A DNA stretch of 64,000 nt from Atrichornis clamosus (lineage: Eukaryota > Chordata > Aves > Passeriformes > Menuridae). Each line of letters opens with the position of its first letter. Positions within the stretch are counted from its first letter, which is position 1. The position numbers and the translations under genes are program-made. The stretch covers positions 62,001 through 126,000 of the forward strand of contig WBMZ01002989.1 in the NCBI GenBank assembly GCA_013400975.1. The letters are read 5' to 3'. Shown here one piece after another: positions 39,866 through 52,928 of the stretch. Below the pieces are notes generated by a model that was not told where the DNA came from, made no database searches, and worked only from the letters and a program-made list of their open reading frames with translations.

Positions 39866-42167
39866 CCAAAGCAGATGTATATTCATGCTAGAAACAAATA
39901 TAAATGGGCAAACCTATTGTCATTTTCTCAGTATTGCCAAAAAAGAAAAGTTATCTTATTTGCAGCAGTGCTGTAGTGAGCAGAAACTTTTCAGTGAAAC
40001 AAGTAATTATTGTTAATAATAGATAATTACTAATTAGAAGGTTATGGGGTATGTTTCTGTTTTTTGGGTTTTTTTTGTTACAGTGGCTTGGGATTTGCAT
40101 GGAAATTATATATCGTTCTGTCTTTACTTGTTCTCTGTAAAGTATTCAATTTATTTTTATACTTTTCTACTGTTGAGCTCCAGCCATCTCATAAACAGCC
40201 TACCTAACAACAGTTTGAGTCTGGCATCCAACAGGGTTGACATTCTCATAATTGATATGCCTTTGTTAATGAAAAATTTCCCCTACTTAGATTCCAGCAG
40301 AACTCTCTGATTACAGGGAGTGCAGAGCACAGCAGAAAATCATACATTTTTTAAAATGTATTTTTTTTGATGACTGATGATCACTTTATTAAATATCACT
40401 GTTTCTAGGTCTCTGAGTAATGAAATAAAACATTGTTCTGAGCTCCAGGGTCTGGAGCACAGCAAGGCAGTGATGACTCCATCACTGGGATGCTGGGTGT
40501 CTTAAGATGTCAGGAAGACTCAAAGCTGTATTCTAATAACCTAGGATTAATTGTTAATAGGTCTGTATAATCTTAGCAAGAAATTGGCTCTTTTCTTGAT
40601 ATGAGTTAATTGCCAGTGTAGCCTTTGCACTAATTGGGTTGCCAGGAACGAGGTTTGTATTCACACTCCTTTTCCTACAGGTGGAGTGAGTCATGTAATG
40701 CAGTTAAGAATCTCATGACGGGAAACTTGCCCTACTTCTAGCATAAATTTGTGGGGATTGATTAATTTTACTTTTGTCCATTCTTCTAGACATGTTTGAG
40801 ACTGTCTTAAAGATTTTCTTTCTGCAAGTACTTTTGAAAAATGAAGATTAATCTGAATGGAATAAAATATTGGGAAAGCACCATATTAATTTGAGTTCAG
40901 AGGATACCTGGCCTGTCAATATGAGGCCCGAGTTGACTATGGAATTCTTAAATTTTGTCTAAATTTTCTACGCAAACCATTTTTTTCCCAGAAGTAATAG
41001 GAGAGCAGACTCAAAACAAATTCCATTTTAGATAAACTAAATTTGAATGTATATACTTGTCAGAAATTCCATTTTTACATTTAGAAATTCCTACAAACTG
41101 TAAATCAGCAAACTGTGTCTGCGTATTTGTTTCAGCAATTCCTATAGGCTTTCTTTTACAGTTAAATAGTCAAAACAATGAACTTTTATCCTCCTTCTGG
41201 AGCTTGATTACTGTATCTGGTAGCTTTTATTATTCCAGTGTCCCAGTTACAGTAGCCTTGCCAGACACACTACTGGATTTTAGACCCAGCCTAATGGTAT
41301 TTTTTCATTACAACCATATTTTTATTTTGTTCTAGCAAACAATCTTTCCAGCATGGTAAACGGCTGTGCAACTATGTTGATGATTTGGTGTATATACTCC
41401 TCTAATGCATTATTTAGTTAAATGCTGACCTCACTGTCCATTGGACCATAGTATCATTCCAGCTGTCAGTCTTGCTTTCAGTTTTTGACTTTTTTCCTGG
41501 GTTAATATTGGCTCCTACGAGACATGAGAACTAAAAAAACATCTGTTGTCACCCTAGGAGGTTGGCAGAGTTTCATCAGGAGGGTGTGCTGGTGTTGATC
41601 ATATTTTCAGTACTTAGTGCCACCACAATTGATGACAACAGTAGAAGATGCTTAGAAAGAATTGAAGGCTTTAAGCCAAACTTGCAAACATGACATGATC
41701 AGCTGTTGTGTTTGAAGGGAGAGGTGCAAGTGGAAGGGAAGAAAACCTCAGAAATCCCCATCCCTAAATCAAGCAAACAGAAAATAAAAAAAATTAGAAG
41801 AATGATGCCTCCCTATCTCCTGAATGAATGGCTTAGATCGTAAATCTTTTCTCTCAACAATTCTTGTCAATAGAGACCTTCTGCGGAACTAATTGGAAGC
41901 TAAGAATCTCCTTACTCAATCCCTACTGTGTTAGAATAAACCTCCCTCTGGTTTCCAGGGCACACTCTTGGCTTGTATTCAACTTGCTGTCGACTCAGAC
42001 CCAGGCAGAGGAAGTACTACCTTTATCTCTTACTTCCATACTTCTGGACAAAGTGCTGTCCTTGTGAACTTAGTTATACATCATGCTCCACAGTCTTTAC
42101 AATCCCTTTTTTTTTTAGGGTATAATTCCTACGAGATGGTACTATCCAGAGGGATGGCTGGGTACAA

Positions 42168-42375
42168 CCATAGAATCATAATCATAGAGTGGTTTAAGTT
42201 GGAAGGGGCTTAAAGATCATCTTCTTCCAATCGCCCTGCAAGGGACAGGGACAATTTCCAATAGACCAGATTGCTCAGAGCCCCATCCAACTTGGTCTTG
42301 AACCCTTGCAGGGAGGGGACACCCAGAACATCTCTGAACAACTTGTGCCAGTGCCTCACAACTCTTGCAGAAAAA
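42168..42375 (-). mobile_element. CR1 retrotransposon 3' fragment, about 200 bp
   Basis: This is the longest transposon fragment in the window. On the + strand it begins CATAGAATCATAATCATAG, passes through GTTGGAAGGGGCTTAAAGAT, then blocks such as CCCATCCAACTTGGTCTTGA and GGGAGGGGACACCCAGAACA, and ends near CAGTGCCTCACAACTCTTGC. These blocks follow, in order, the reverse complement of the 3' part of avian CR1. The element is therefore on the minus strand, antisense to KCNMA1. It carries no coding region. The terminal octamer array at its left end has a small insertion. Confidence 0.93.
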
Positions 42376-42820
42376 TCCAGGCTCTTTTTTTTTCCTTTTC
42401 TGATTGGTATTATGTTTAAAAAAAAGACATTAGAGACTTTTACAGATTTTGCTTTGATATGCTAACAGCTTTTGTAGCTGATTGTAATGGGAAAGAATAC
42501 ACAGGACCTTTCTGGTGAGAGCCGAATATGAGAGCCCAGTTTTTCTGCCTTTATGTTTGAATTGTATCTATTTTCATAAATTTGTTGAGAGACAAGGACA
42601 CTGCATTTAGCACCATACCTGAAAGGTGTTGCTGGAGATCAGAGAGCAGAATAATTAATGAGCTGGTGAGTACTTGAAGAGTAGCTCCCAAAGATCACTT
42701 TATGACCTGTAGAAACACTGAAGTTCTGTAGATTTGTTGGTGTGTGTGATAGATGAAGTGAATAGCTACAGGAGAAAAATGCTGATAGAAAGGAGAATAG
42801 CTCTTTTACTGTTTTGTGCT

Positions 42821-42940
42821 GGGTGGAGGTTTGGTTTGGTTTTTTGGGTTGGTTTTTTTTTTTTTGTTTGGGTTTTTTGTTTGTTTGTTTGGGTTTTTTT
42901 TCGGTTTTTTTTTTTTTTTTTTTTTTTTTTTCNTTTTTTT
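42821..42940 (+). repeat. Long T/G-rich tract ending in T27 with an N base
   Basis: TTTGG and GTTTGTTTG words lead into 27 consecutive T (42905-42931), then C, an undetermined base at 42933, and seven more T. This is the most extreme low-complexity block in the window. The N shows that the base caller or assembler could not resolve it, so its true length is uncertain. Confidence 0.95.
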
Positions 42941-43918
42941 ACCCACTAGCTTCTGTTGTGGATAATTGCTTAGAACTTCATATAAAAATTCTTTACAAAA
43001 TATTAATAGAGATTGGAGTTTGCTTAGTTTATAATTTTCTGTTCCTCCTGTTGTTACCTGCATGAGAAGAAATCAGTATAGAAAAAGATTCCTTTGGATC
43101 TAAGGGATTCCAGCTTAATTTTGTATGGTAATAGGGGTGGGTTTATAGAGGAAACAAAATTGTTTCATCATTTTTGAATCCTATAAAAATAAAAACTGAA
43201 TGAAGGTAATATTTTTTCATTTGAAATTTTGCAGCTCTTTCTATTGACCCAATCAATAACAAGGAGACTTTATTTCCATGGAGAGCCCTTTAAAACATAT
43301 TTGAAATCAAGTTTTCTTTAAGCAGTACAAAAATCTGATATATGACTTAGTCTTAAAGAAGAAGCTTCCTTCACAGGAAGTTAATTTTGTTCAGCAGAAA
43401 TCTTTTGCAGCCCAGGGTGAGAACCAATAGGTGCTTCCCGGCAGTGGTGGTTGCCAACAGGAGCATCAAGTGAAAACTGCACATCACTTTTAATATATGG
43501 GGCCCTTTACAAGTGTTAATAAATTGAAGCTTTTGAGTTATGCACAGTGCATTCCATGATACCAGTGAGGATCTAGAAAGTGACCAGGAAGAAAAATATC
43601 CTTGAATACTCTTAGAGTTGTGTATCTGCAGACAAAGTGGGATTTATGATACATATGTTTTTATAACCTGCAGATCCCATTATTCCTAGTTAAACTACTT
43701 TATGAGGATAAAAGCCATACATTTAAACTGGAAAAAAAAAGAGCTGATGTTGCAGTTCATGCCTTTCCCCCCCTCCCCGATTTCCATCAGCTGAATCAGA
43801 AATGTGGAGATATTATTTATTTCTCAGATTAATCCCCTAGTTACTTCAGTGCTTCATTCCTGAATAAACTAGAGTCAGATATTTGGAAGATATGAATTAC
43901 TGATGTATGAATCATTAC

Positions 43919-43932
43919 TTTTTTTTTTTTTT
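43919..43932. repeat. Poly(T) run, 14 bases
   Basis: Uninterrupted T run in AT-rich intron with no associated element. Confidence 0.9.
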
Positions 43933-46900
43933 ACTAAGGCTTAATTAAACCCCTTCTTCTTTTAAGAAGTAGTTAAGGTAAAATTTTTAATGTCATGTGA
44001 TACTTGCATGGGATTGTCAGTGAATCTCATTCACAGATAAATTATGGGGGACACCTGCATCTTGAAAAGCTGTGTGAGGTAATTATGCAGCATGGTAAAT
44101 GGAGAAAGTCTCTTAAGCTTCAAACTGATGAGTAGGTTCAGCAAAACACATCTTGTGAATAGTGTAAAATGTGACAGCCTGCTTTGATGAACTGTTCAAT
44201 CTTTATGCTGCTGCAAAGTCTTTATCAGAATAATTAATATAAAATTTAAAAGAAAAAAATGGGAGTTCTAGGCCTGGTAATAACATTATCACATTATGAC
44301 AAAATTGCAAGATATAAACAAAGGGAATTCAAGATTGAAATTTCCATAGTAGCATTAACTTTATTGTTTGTCATTGTCAACTTCAGCTCCCATGAAGGTT
44401 GAGCAAATTAAAACTCAATACTTTTTGATGATTTAACAATAGTTATACTTTTAATGTCTTCTTACTATTATTTAATCTTAGAAAAAGGGCTAGAAATTTA
44501 AATTGACCTATTATCTCAAGTCTGTTCATTATCTTTCCTGATCAGGTGACAGTAACTGTTTGCTGTGCCATTTTTAATTTATAGGCAGAGTGAGTGTTCT
44601 GATATAACATATTTTTGTAACATATGCTGTATTTGCTGGTTTGATAAATTTTGAAACCAAAAACTGCAGACTCATGAGACAGAACAATGACAGCCTCTAA
44701 GCACCTCACCAGCCCTCTGCTACTAATGCAACTCTGCAAGGGCTGCTTCTAAGCATTCAGGCCTCTGAGGAACTTTGAGAGTTGCTGTTCTCATTTAGAA
44801 AATGACCTGTCAGAGTAGGAGCTTCACCTACAAGTTTTGGTAGAGGCAAATGCCTTGAACAGGATGTGTTATGAGAGCCAAGAATGGACATATAATGTAT
44901 CTTTATTTTCAAGCTAGTCCAACTTCTGATTGCATAAAAAGGCAATGTTCAATGTCACAGTCACGCATCACTTCCTGACAGTGCATCACTGGTATGTGCA
45001 CAAGAGCAGGAGATGATCTCTGTGCCAGTTTAAGTTATTCCTGTTATTAAAGTGATGAAGTTAAGAAAGTCAAGGAGCATTCACTGAGCTTGTTCTCATT
45101 CTGTATAGCATAACTAGCCATTAATGGAGCTATAATATGCAAATCAGACAGATATTTAGCTGTCGTCTCTTGTTTCCCTTAGATTTCAGTCAGTATCTGT
45201 GAATTTGCAGGAACTGTGTGTTTCCTTGCATCATAAATGCATCGGATGCTGTATTTGTAGTCTACAAGTGTTGATATTGGATACTTTGGATGCTGATATT
45301 TTGTGTCTAGAAGGTGAACCAAAGTAATATAAACTACCTAAAATAAATTTAATCTAAAAGAAGAAAAATGATGTAGATTAAAAGCTTTCGTCTACCATTT
45401 ATGCAAAGGAGTAATGAGATTCAGATCACACAAAGTTTTTTCCATGGCAGTGGGTAATAAATAAAGTCACACCTGCTTGATTAAATAATAGCACTTACAC
45501 ATTTCTTACAATGTGATGTAACTGGTCTTCTAGGGGAAAATGCTAAATGTAATATAATTATTTCAAAGTATTCATTAAAACAGTTGCTTTGCAAGTAAAT
45601 CTGCATTTTCAATATTTTGAGGGGTAGAGCGGTATATCTTTGTTGCAAATTCCTGCACATTTTTGTGCTCTCTGACTCCCGCTGCACCAAGTTGTTGCGG
45701 TATGAAAGCTGCATTGCACTCTGTAATCTCTGAGAAGTGTGCTAGTAAATATTTTTAATTACTTATTGGCTGACCTGCTGATCTTCAAATATTTATGTGC
45801 TGCATACTGGAACTTATTTTCCTATATCAGTATCGGCTTAGATATGGCTTTACATCCTAGAGATGAGAGAGCTGCCTTTAATTCATTGGGCTTTCCTTTA
45901 AGAAAATGAGACTAAATGTTATATACTACCCTTGGATCAAAAAAGCCTTGGAGATTACTGTTTTATCAAATTTGGCAGATAAAAGAATGCTTCTCTGGCA
46001 TTCTTCAAATTATTATGATATATGTGTTTTAGGATATTACCAACCTGTTATATTTGCGAGTCTCTCAGTTTTGTCTCATTGCCTCTCTCCTTCATCTTTT
46101 ATCCTGCTACTTTTAAAACCTTTTGAAAAATAATAAATCTCTTTATAAAAATGTAAATGCAAATAAATTCTATTCGACATGCTCAGTATTGAAGATTGCT
46201 TTTATTTCCATAAAATATCAATAAGTTGCTATTTTACATAAAAAGAAAACACAAGGGTGTAAGTCCCTCCTTCCATGTGAAAATGTTTGATTTGGGTCAA
46301 ATGGAGACTTAAAATTCCTGTCACCAGGTGTTTCAGATGAAGACCTTTTCTTTCAGTTAAGGAAGTGAGTGGTTAATTTTTTTTATGTAAGGACCAAAAT
46401 TCCAGTTTTGGAATAGCTATAGTACCTTGTGCTTTGCTCTTTAAGCTCTGTACTGCCTTCCCTAATCCATGGCTTCTTTGTGATTTTTGGGTAATAGGAA
46501 TACAATTTTGAGTGTGAGTTTTAGTCACAGGTGCTAGCTACCTTGCTATTCTGTATTCCACAAAAGAGGGGGAAAATTTCCTTCTGCGATTCAGTGTACG
46601 TTTTCTTTTCTTGGATACCTCTGATAGCACACACAAGAAAGGATTATGAAGTGAATGCAGTGAAAGTAACCATGGTGTTTGCTAACAGGCACAAATCTCC
46701 TGTCTGTGATTGAGCAGGATGGAGAAAAGTACACAGCTGAAAAGGTATTGTGAAGTTTAACTTCACTGACAAAGCAGTTTGATGCTTTTTTTGTACATGG
46801 TATTTGTGTATATCTTTTAGTGATATAAACTTTCTACTTTTGGAACAGTTTAATGACCTATTAAATTGACTATTCCTGGCAGAGAATATGTATTTCTTTA

Positions 46901-49108
46901 GTTTTCTTATTGCAGATTCTATCACATAATTGTTTTGTAAAAACTACTCTTGTAATTTAGATCATATGGATCATAAAAGATTTACTAGTAATACTTCTCT
47001 TAAAATGAGGAAAAATCAAATATGTTATTTTTCTGGTTTTCATCCTTTCACAGTAGTTAAAAAAGTGCCAGGAGGTAATGATTGAAAAGCTTGGAATTGT
47101 GTATTATTTAATGTTAAGAACAACAACAAAATTACAAGCAATCAACTAGAGTACTTCCTGTAATCAAGATAAACAAGTTAGGTAATTTGCTCACTGTTTC
47201 TTACTTTTTGCTCATTTTTAAAGACCTTTTTCTCACATTCGTGAAGCACTTTGAGACTTGGCTAATATAAAAAAATGTTTTGTCGCCTGTGACAAAGACA
47301 TTTCTCATTCAATAGGATACAGGTAATTTGACAGTTTTCATGACAATGTCTGTATCATTTATTTTTGATTGTATCCTTGCTTTGATTTCCTTTCTGTTAG
47401 GTGGGAGGAAACAAAATGGGAGGATAACAGAAAAGGCCTACACTTTTCTACCCTTCTCTGTGCTTTTCCATTAAGGAACCCTTCCTTTTCTATAGTTTCA
47501 ATAACTCAGTCCTATCTAAAATTACTTCGTATATTTTTGCAACTTTAGTTTCCAACATATTTAAGACTAATCTACTCCAAAGGTCTTTTAAAAATATATT
47601 TTGAAAGAATGATCTCAGTATAAGGCTTAAACCACATAAAATAGAGGTATAGACTAATGTCTTATATGGTAATTGTCTAATCTACTTAATGTACATATTT
47701 CTACGGTGTGTAGGGACCAAAGACTAATGAACTGTGTCCTTGGATTTAAATGTAATATTCCCATTAATAAAGTGAAATGCTTGTTTGCCCTTTTGTCTGC
47801 TGCTTCATAATTAAAAGGGCCTTCAGATAATATTTTAATGTGATAATAATTTGGTCTTAGTAGAGGAAACTAATAAGAAATGCTTTGTTAACTATAAAAA
47901 AAGGAAAATAAATGTATGGGCTAGGTGTTAGTTTGACAATCTGTAAAATGTTTTCAGTGAATACTCTTAACCTGTACATCACTGAATTGTCCTATTTTTT
48001 GCTTATATATTGCAGACAGTAAGTCCCCTTGTTATATAGTCTCATGATAAGTTCACAGATTATTTATTTCTATAAGTGTGGTCTGATGCACAATCAAAAG
48101 CATCAAAAGAAAACTTAGTCTTATTTTTATGAATAAATATACATGAAATTATTCACACAAACTTATAGTGAAGGCTTACATAACTATTGATATAAGCTCC
48201 TGCTAACTTGAAAAAATCATGTTTTTAAAACCCACCCTGTTTGTCTATTTGAATGCATGTAAGTTTGCAATGCCTTTGTTTTTCTGTCTGTTTTCATTTC
48301 CCTATGATGTCTGAAGTTCTTAATTGCTTCCCTTCTACTCATCTCTCTTAATGTTTAATTGTCTTATATAACTAGTCTAACAATCTTTACCAGTAGATTT
48401 TTAGTGTGTCTTACTTTGTGATTGCCTGCACTATGCCTGCATTGCCTGCCATTTGTGTAATACCGAAATACTTAAAGTCCTACATATATTTCTTTATAAG
48501 GTCCCTGTGCAAAAGAAACTACTGCTGCTCTTGTTGTATAGCTGCAGTGTGAAGACATGAAGAGACTAGATAATGTGGCTGAGGACTTTCAAAATTTGCT
48601 GACAGAACAGGACTTCCAGCATGCCTCCGAATTCTTAGGCTGGTATGGAAATCTGCCAGCCTGTTTTCCAAATAACTATTTGGAAATAGTGATTCAATGG
48701 AAGTCTTACATTATAACACTCCATTAATGTGTAGAAATTCTTCATCTTTGAACTGAATCTTTTTGTACTTTTTTCAGATTTCAGATAACGTAGGTGTCTG
48801 CTCTTTCATATTCTTAAGTGAGAACCATACCCAGGAACCCTTCATTTGACAGACTCTTGTACTATTTGTGGAATCATGGGTGGAACACTATATCTTACTA
48901 GTCTAGTTCCCCTTGTCTCTCAGGTCAAGGTTTTAGAATTAATTCGTCTACTACAGCAATTTTTGTCAGCTTTTCAATGATGTGAAAAGGGGATTTTGTA
49001 CAAGTAACCCATACTGGAAATACAAAGGGCACAGAACATAAAATCTGTCAGGACCACTGAAGGTTTGCACAAATGTAACAGAGAAGCTGGTCACTGGAAG
49101 AAGACGGG

Positions 49109-49137
49109 AAAAAAAAAAAAGTTGGTTTTTTTTTTTT
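49109..49137. repeat. A12-GTTGG-T12 inverted repeat
   Basis: Twelve A, the five bases GTTGG, then twelve T. The arms are perfectly complementary and could form a 12-bp A:U hairpin in the intronic transcript. Confidence 0.9.
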
Positions 49138-49480
49138 GGTCTACACAAGAAGTAAGGCTCTGGTTCTAGTAAGTACTGTCAAGATGCTTCTGAAAATTTC
49201 TATGGGAATGTAGAAAACAAATTTTAACATCTCAGTCTTAAACTACTAAGAAAACTTTTGTATTTGATTTTTGAGTTATTTTTTTTAACCTGCCAAATTT
49301 GCAAGCACCAAATTGTATAGCTTGTGAATATTTTATGAGAGCAAAATGCAGGGTTATCTCATCAGCCATGTTTTCCAGAGATCATTCTGGTTCTTTTATT
49401 CAATGAAAGGAATAATGTTTGTCTAGGTATCAATAATTAATCCTTTGAAAGGAGTCAAACCATAGCTACAGTATGATAAC

Positions 49481-49488
49481 TGACGTCA
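49481..49488. promoter_or_regulatory. Consensus CRE octamer (TGACGTCA)
   Basis: The full palindromic cyclic-AMP response element TGACGTCA sits inside a 12-bp palindrome, ACTGACGTCAGT (49479-49490), 25 bp left of the 49.5-kb tandem repeat. CREB/ATF-family factors bind this octamer. One intronic copy may be chance, although its CpG makes it less likely than other octamers. Function is not shown. Confidence 0.4.
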
Positions 49489-49512
49489 GTGTAACCTAAT
49501 ATTCAAAGTAAT

Positions 49513-49905
49513 GGCAAGGGCATCACGGCAGGGTGCCAGCATTGCCGACTCCACACTTTTTAATCTGTGCCACCTGGAGTGATGAGGACCTCTGCCACAG
49601 TGCCAAGCTGCCATTAGAGTTAAGTTTGAGAGAGTCAAAGAGCCTAGAGCTCCAGGGACAGTGGGGCTGGAGAACACCTGCCAAGAGGATCATGGCAGGG
49701 CCACAACATTGCTGACTCCACACCTTTCTGATTAGAGCCGTGCATGGGGATGGGCACCTCAGCCACAGCCCCAAGCTTGTGTAAGGGATAGGGTTAGGGT
49801 TTCAGAGAGCCACAGAGCCTCGAGCTCCAGGGAAAATGGGAGTGGAGAAGGCATTGCAAGGGGATCATGGCAGGGCCTCAACATTGCTGACACTGCACTG
49901 TTGTA
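49513..49905. repeat. 170-175-bp tandem repeat, about 2.3 copies
   Basis: A block like GGATCATGGCAGGGCC followed by ACATTGCTGACTCCACAC begins near 49518, 49688 and 49863, giving periods of 170 and 175 bp. Inside the unit, CTCTGCCACAGTGCCAAGCT in copy 1 aligns with CTCAGCCACAGCCCCAAGCT in copy 2. AGAGCCTAGAGCTCCAGGGA in copy 1 aligns with AGAGCCTCGAGCTCCAGGGA in copy 2. The third copy is cut off after about 45 bp. The unit is GC-richer than its surroundings. Frames open across it on the minus strand are incidental. Confidence 0.9.
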
Positions 49906-52900
49906 AGCTATGGATAGGCCAGTTTATAAGAAGTTCCTCTTAGCTCACGTTACGTTAGTTTAGCCTTGGCTTTCTCTTTCCAACAAATTTGACTCTTTTG
50001 CAAGAGTTTTATAAGTGTCCATACAGCTATTCATTTTTCATATTCCCATTTGTTTTGTTTATTAATATTCCAGTGAAAACCGGTGTTGACTAAACTGCAA
50101 TAAACAGGTGAACTGCTGCAGGGTTTTTTTGTTTTGCTTGGTTTTAGCACTGGATGAGCTGGTACTTAGTAGCTATTAAGATGAAGACTGCAAATGGTAA
50201 CTATATCTGACAGAAGGCATCTGCCATTGCAATGTATTCAGTTGGTACCTGAAGTCTTAAAATACACTGTACACTGCCCAGCTTCTGAGAATGCAGCAAA
50301 ATACTATGGTTTTATATAAATTCAAGACCTCTATTTGGAGATGTCAAAATAGTGAATGGATGTATCTAAGGACATGGAATTAAATTATTGAGAGAAGCCT
50401 AATAATTATAAACTGTATGTTTTAGACATTTGCCTAACAGCCAGGAAGAATAGTCTTGTATGCAAAATTGTTCCTCTTCACATAACACTAGTTGTTGGCT
50501 TTGGGGAAACAGATGAATGAAAAGGAAAGGATAAAAACATAGATTCCTATTGTGTAAGAATGGCCATTTTGAAAGTCTTGATGATGCAATATAACACTTT
50601 TTAAAATATAGGCTCTAGGAATGCAATGCTGCTAATTGAAGGACAGTTAATAGACATAAAGTTGCTAGATGCTGGCATCATTAAAGCAACCTTTTCCTAA
50701 CTTCTACAAACTATATTTTCTTACTGAATTATTACTGCATACTTTAAACTAGGTGCACCTTCCATTCTGACAGGCCCTTTCTCATCTCAAGTTATCTATG
50801 ATGGAATTCAAAGGCCCGTACTGTGTTTCCTTCATTGGTATTATTGTTTTTAACCATCTGTTTAAATTGAGCATACTACTTTCTCTTGAGTGATGTGGGC
50901 ATGACTTAATGCCCTGTATCTCATTACAGGTGATACTTCATGATGTGTGATATTCAAATAGTTAAATGTTAGATAATTTGGATTATTTTTGTTTCACCAG
51001 ACTTGAACCCAGTTCTTTTTCCTCACATTACTTGCCTGTTTCCTGTGTTTTCTAAGGTATTTTAATAAGGTATCAAGTTTTTTTTCAGTACCATGCATCA
51101 GAGAGTGCTTTCCAGTTTGTCTTCATGGGGTCATGTGTATTTAGGGCTTCTAAAAAGACAGAATATTTTTAGATGATTATTTTAAGGTACAATAATTTTC
51201 TGATTTCATCTTGTGTTATCCACATTTGAATGGAGTGTCTCTGCAGTGGTTCTATATCTGTATAGATATTCTAGAGGTGAAATTAAGCAGGCAGAACTAC
51301 ATTTTCAAAACTGTTAACTGTTTTTGAGTGTCTTTTCCTTTTTTGAGTTCTTTTTCCTTAAGGTAACTGTGGTCAAGCATCCCAGAATTTATGTAATCTA
51401 AATCAGTATTTATTGCTGAGAATAGAAGACAAACCATTGACTTTTCTGGTCCAGGTCTGTGTCAAATCATTGATGGAGCACTGAGTCCTGATTCTTGTAC
51501 ATCTCATCATGCTCTCTTCCATTTTGTCATTAAGTTCAGGAAATATATATTTCACAATATACTGCTTCTCAGTCTTCCTTGAATGTTCCTGTCATCAAGT
51601 AATTAATATAATGAAAACTGTTAAGCAGAGTGGGTAAAGATACCTTACTTGTAAATAATTAAATAATTATCGTCACTGTCAGGTTATTATTTTAAGCACC
51701 TTTTTCAGCTCTTGGTGCTGGTTACTCAATGCTTTGAAGTGAAGAAATATCAATGGAACAGGACTATACACTTAACAAGAGGACTGATTTGTATTCAGTG
51801 TAAAAAAGCACAGCCTTTAAACCTCCCTTAGTGATCTCAGAACAATTGCATAATGACTTGGATAAACTTTTCCTAATACTTAACTGCCAATTAAGTAAGA
51901 TAAAAAGCTAGCCATGTAGATGAAAACTATAAAATATCCCAACGGAATACAAATATTACATAACAGCAACTAATCTGCATATTAATTATAGCTACTATAA
52001 TGAATGGCAAGAGCTAGGCTGATCGTTAGTCTGCTCCAAATCATCCTTGGCAGGGGCTGATTGTTTTACTTACATTTTAATTAAGAAGTAATATGGGTAA
52101 GAGATTTCAGTAGAGGTGAAATAAGTAGTATAAATACAGAAATACAGCCATTCAAATGTATTACAGATGTTAGTACCTTGAGAGAATCCAATACTGAATA
52201 GGTCTGCCACATCTTACCACTTTATTCTGTTTGCAACCAAAAGTCAATAGAGCAAAAAGAACTGCAGGTTATGAAAACCTTTTCAAAATATAAAAGCTAC
52301 CTTTCTCCTTCAATTAAGTAAATTGCGTACTGTTTTATTGAGTGCTAGGAAATTTTAAATTATTTTTATAATCTTATGAGTAATCATGTCTATTGACAAA
52401 AAGGTTAGGGGTAAGGAAGTAACATGTACACAATAATAGAATTTTCCAACCTTAATACTTCCAAGTTCACTAACATAAAATGGACGTTTTCATTCAGCTC
52501 TTTTTGATCAGTGATCTGTAATTCTGTGACTTTCGAGATCCATAGCTGTGAGTGTCTTTGGCAAGGTGTGCATCTGTTTGATTTTATACAAGGGATGCTG
52601 GGTGGGAAAATCAAGACCATGGTTTCATCCTCACTCTCCCAGTGATTTCCCTACTGAGTTAGGCACTTAATCACCACCTCACTTTCTTATCTGAGAGGAA
52701 GAGATAATTATACCTCCTTTACTATGAAAACCACGTTAATTCATTCAGTATAAACTTGTGCCGAGTATGAAAGCTCACTGAGCAATGCAGAGGAGGACCA
52801 TGGAGCAAAATCTGGTGTGTGAAGTTTACATTCGGAAAGACAAGCTTTAGCAGTTACAAAAGGCAGAGAAACTGGTGGGAAGAGAGAAATAAATGGTGTG

Positions 52901-52928
52901 TGTAGTGTTTTAAGTAGTCAGTAGCTGT

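Noticed and set aside
40437..40515. Possible further CR1 fragment
   Set aside because: A few words (GACTCCATCACTGGGATGCT) recall the CR1 3' region, but the block order cannot be followed and there is no terminal octamer.
42734..43065. Phe/Gly- and Lys/Pro-rich frames on both strands
   Set aside because: Translations of the T/G-rich tract and its complement, crossing an N base.
49486..49774. Overlapping minus-strand frames of 63 and 83 codons
   Set aside because: They lie inside the tandem repeat and are explained by its GC-rich composition.
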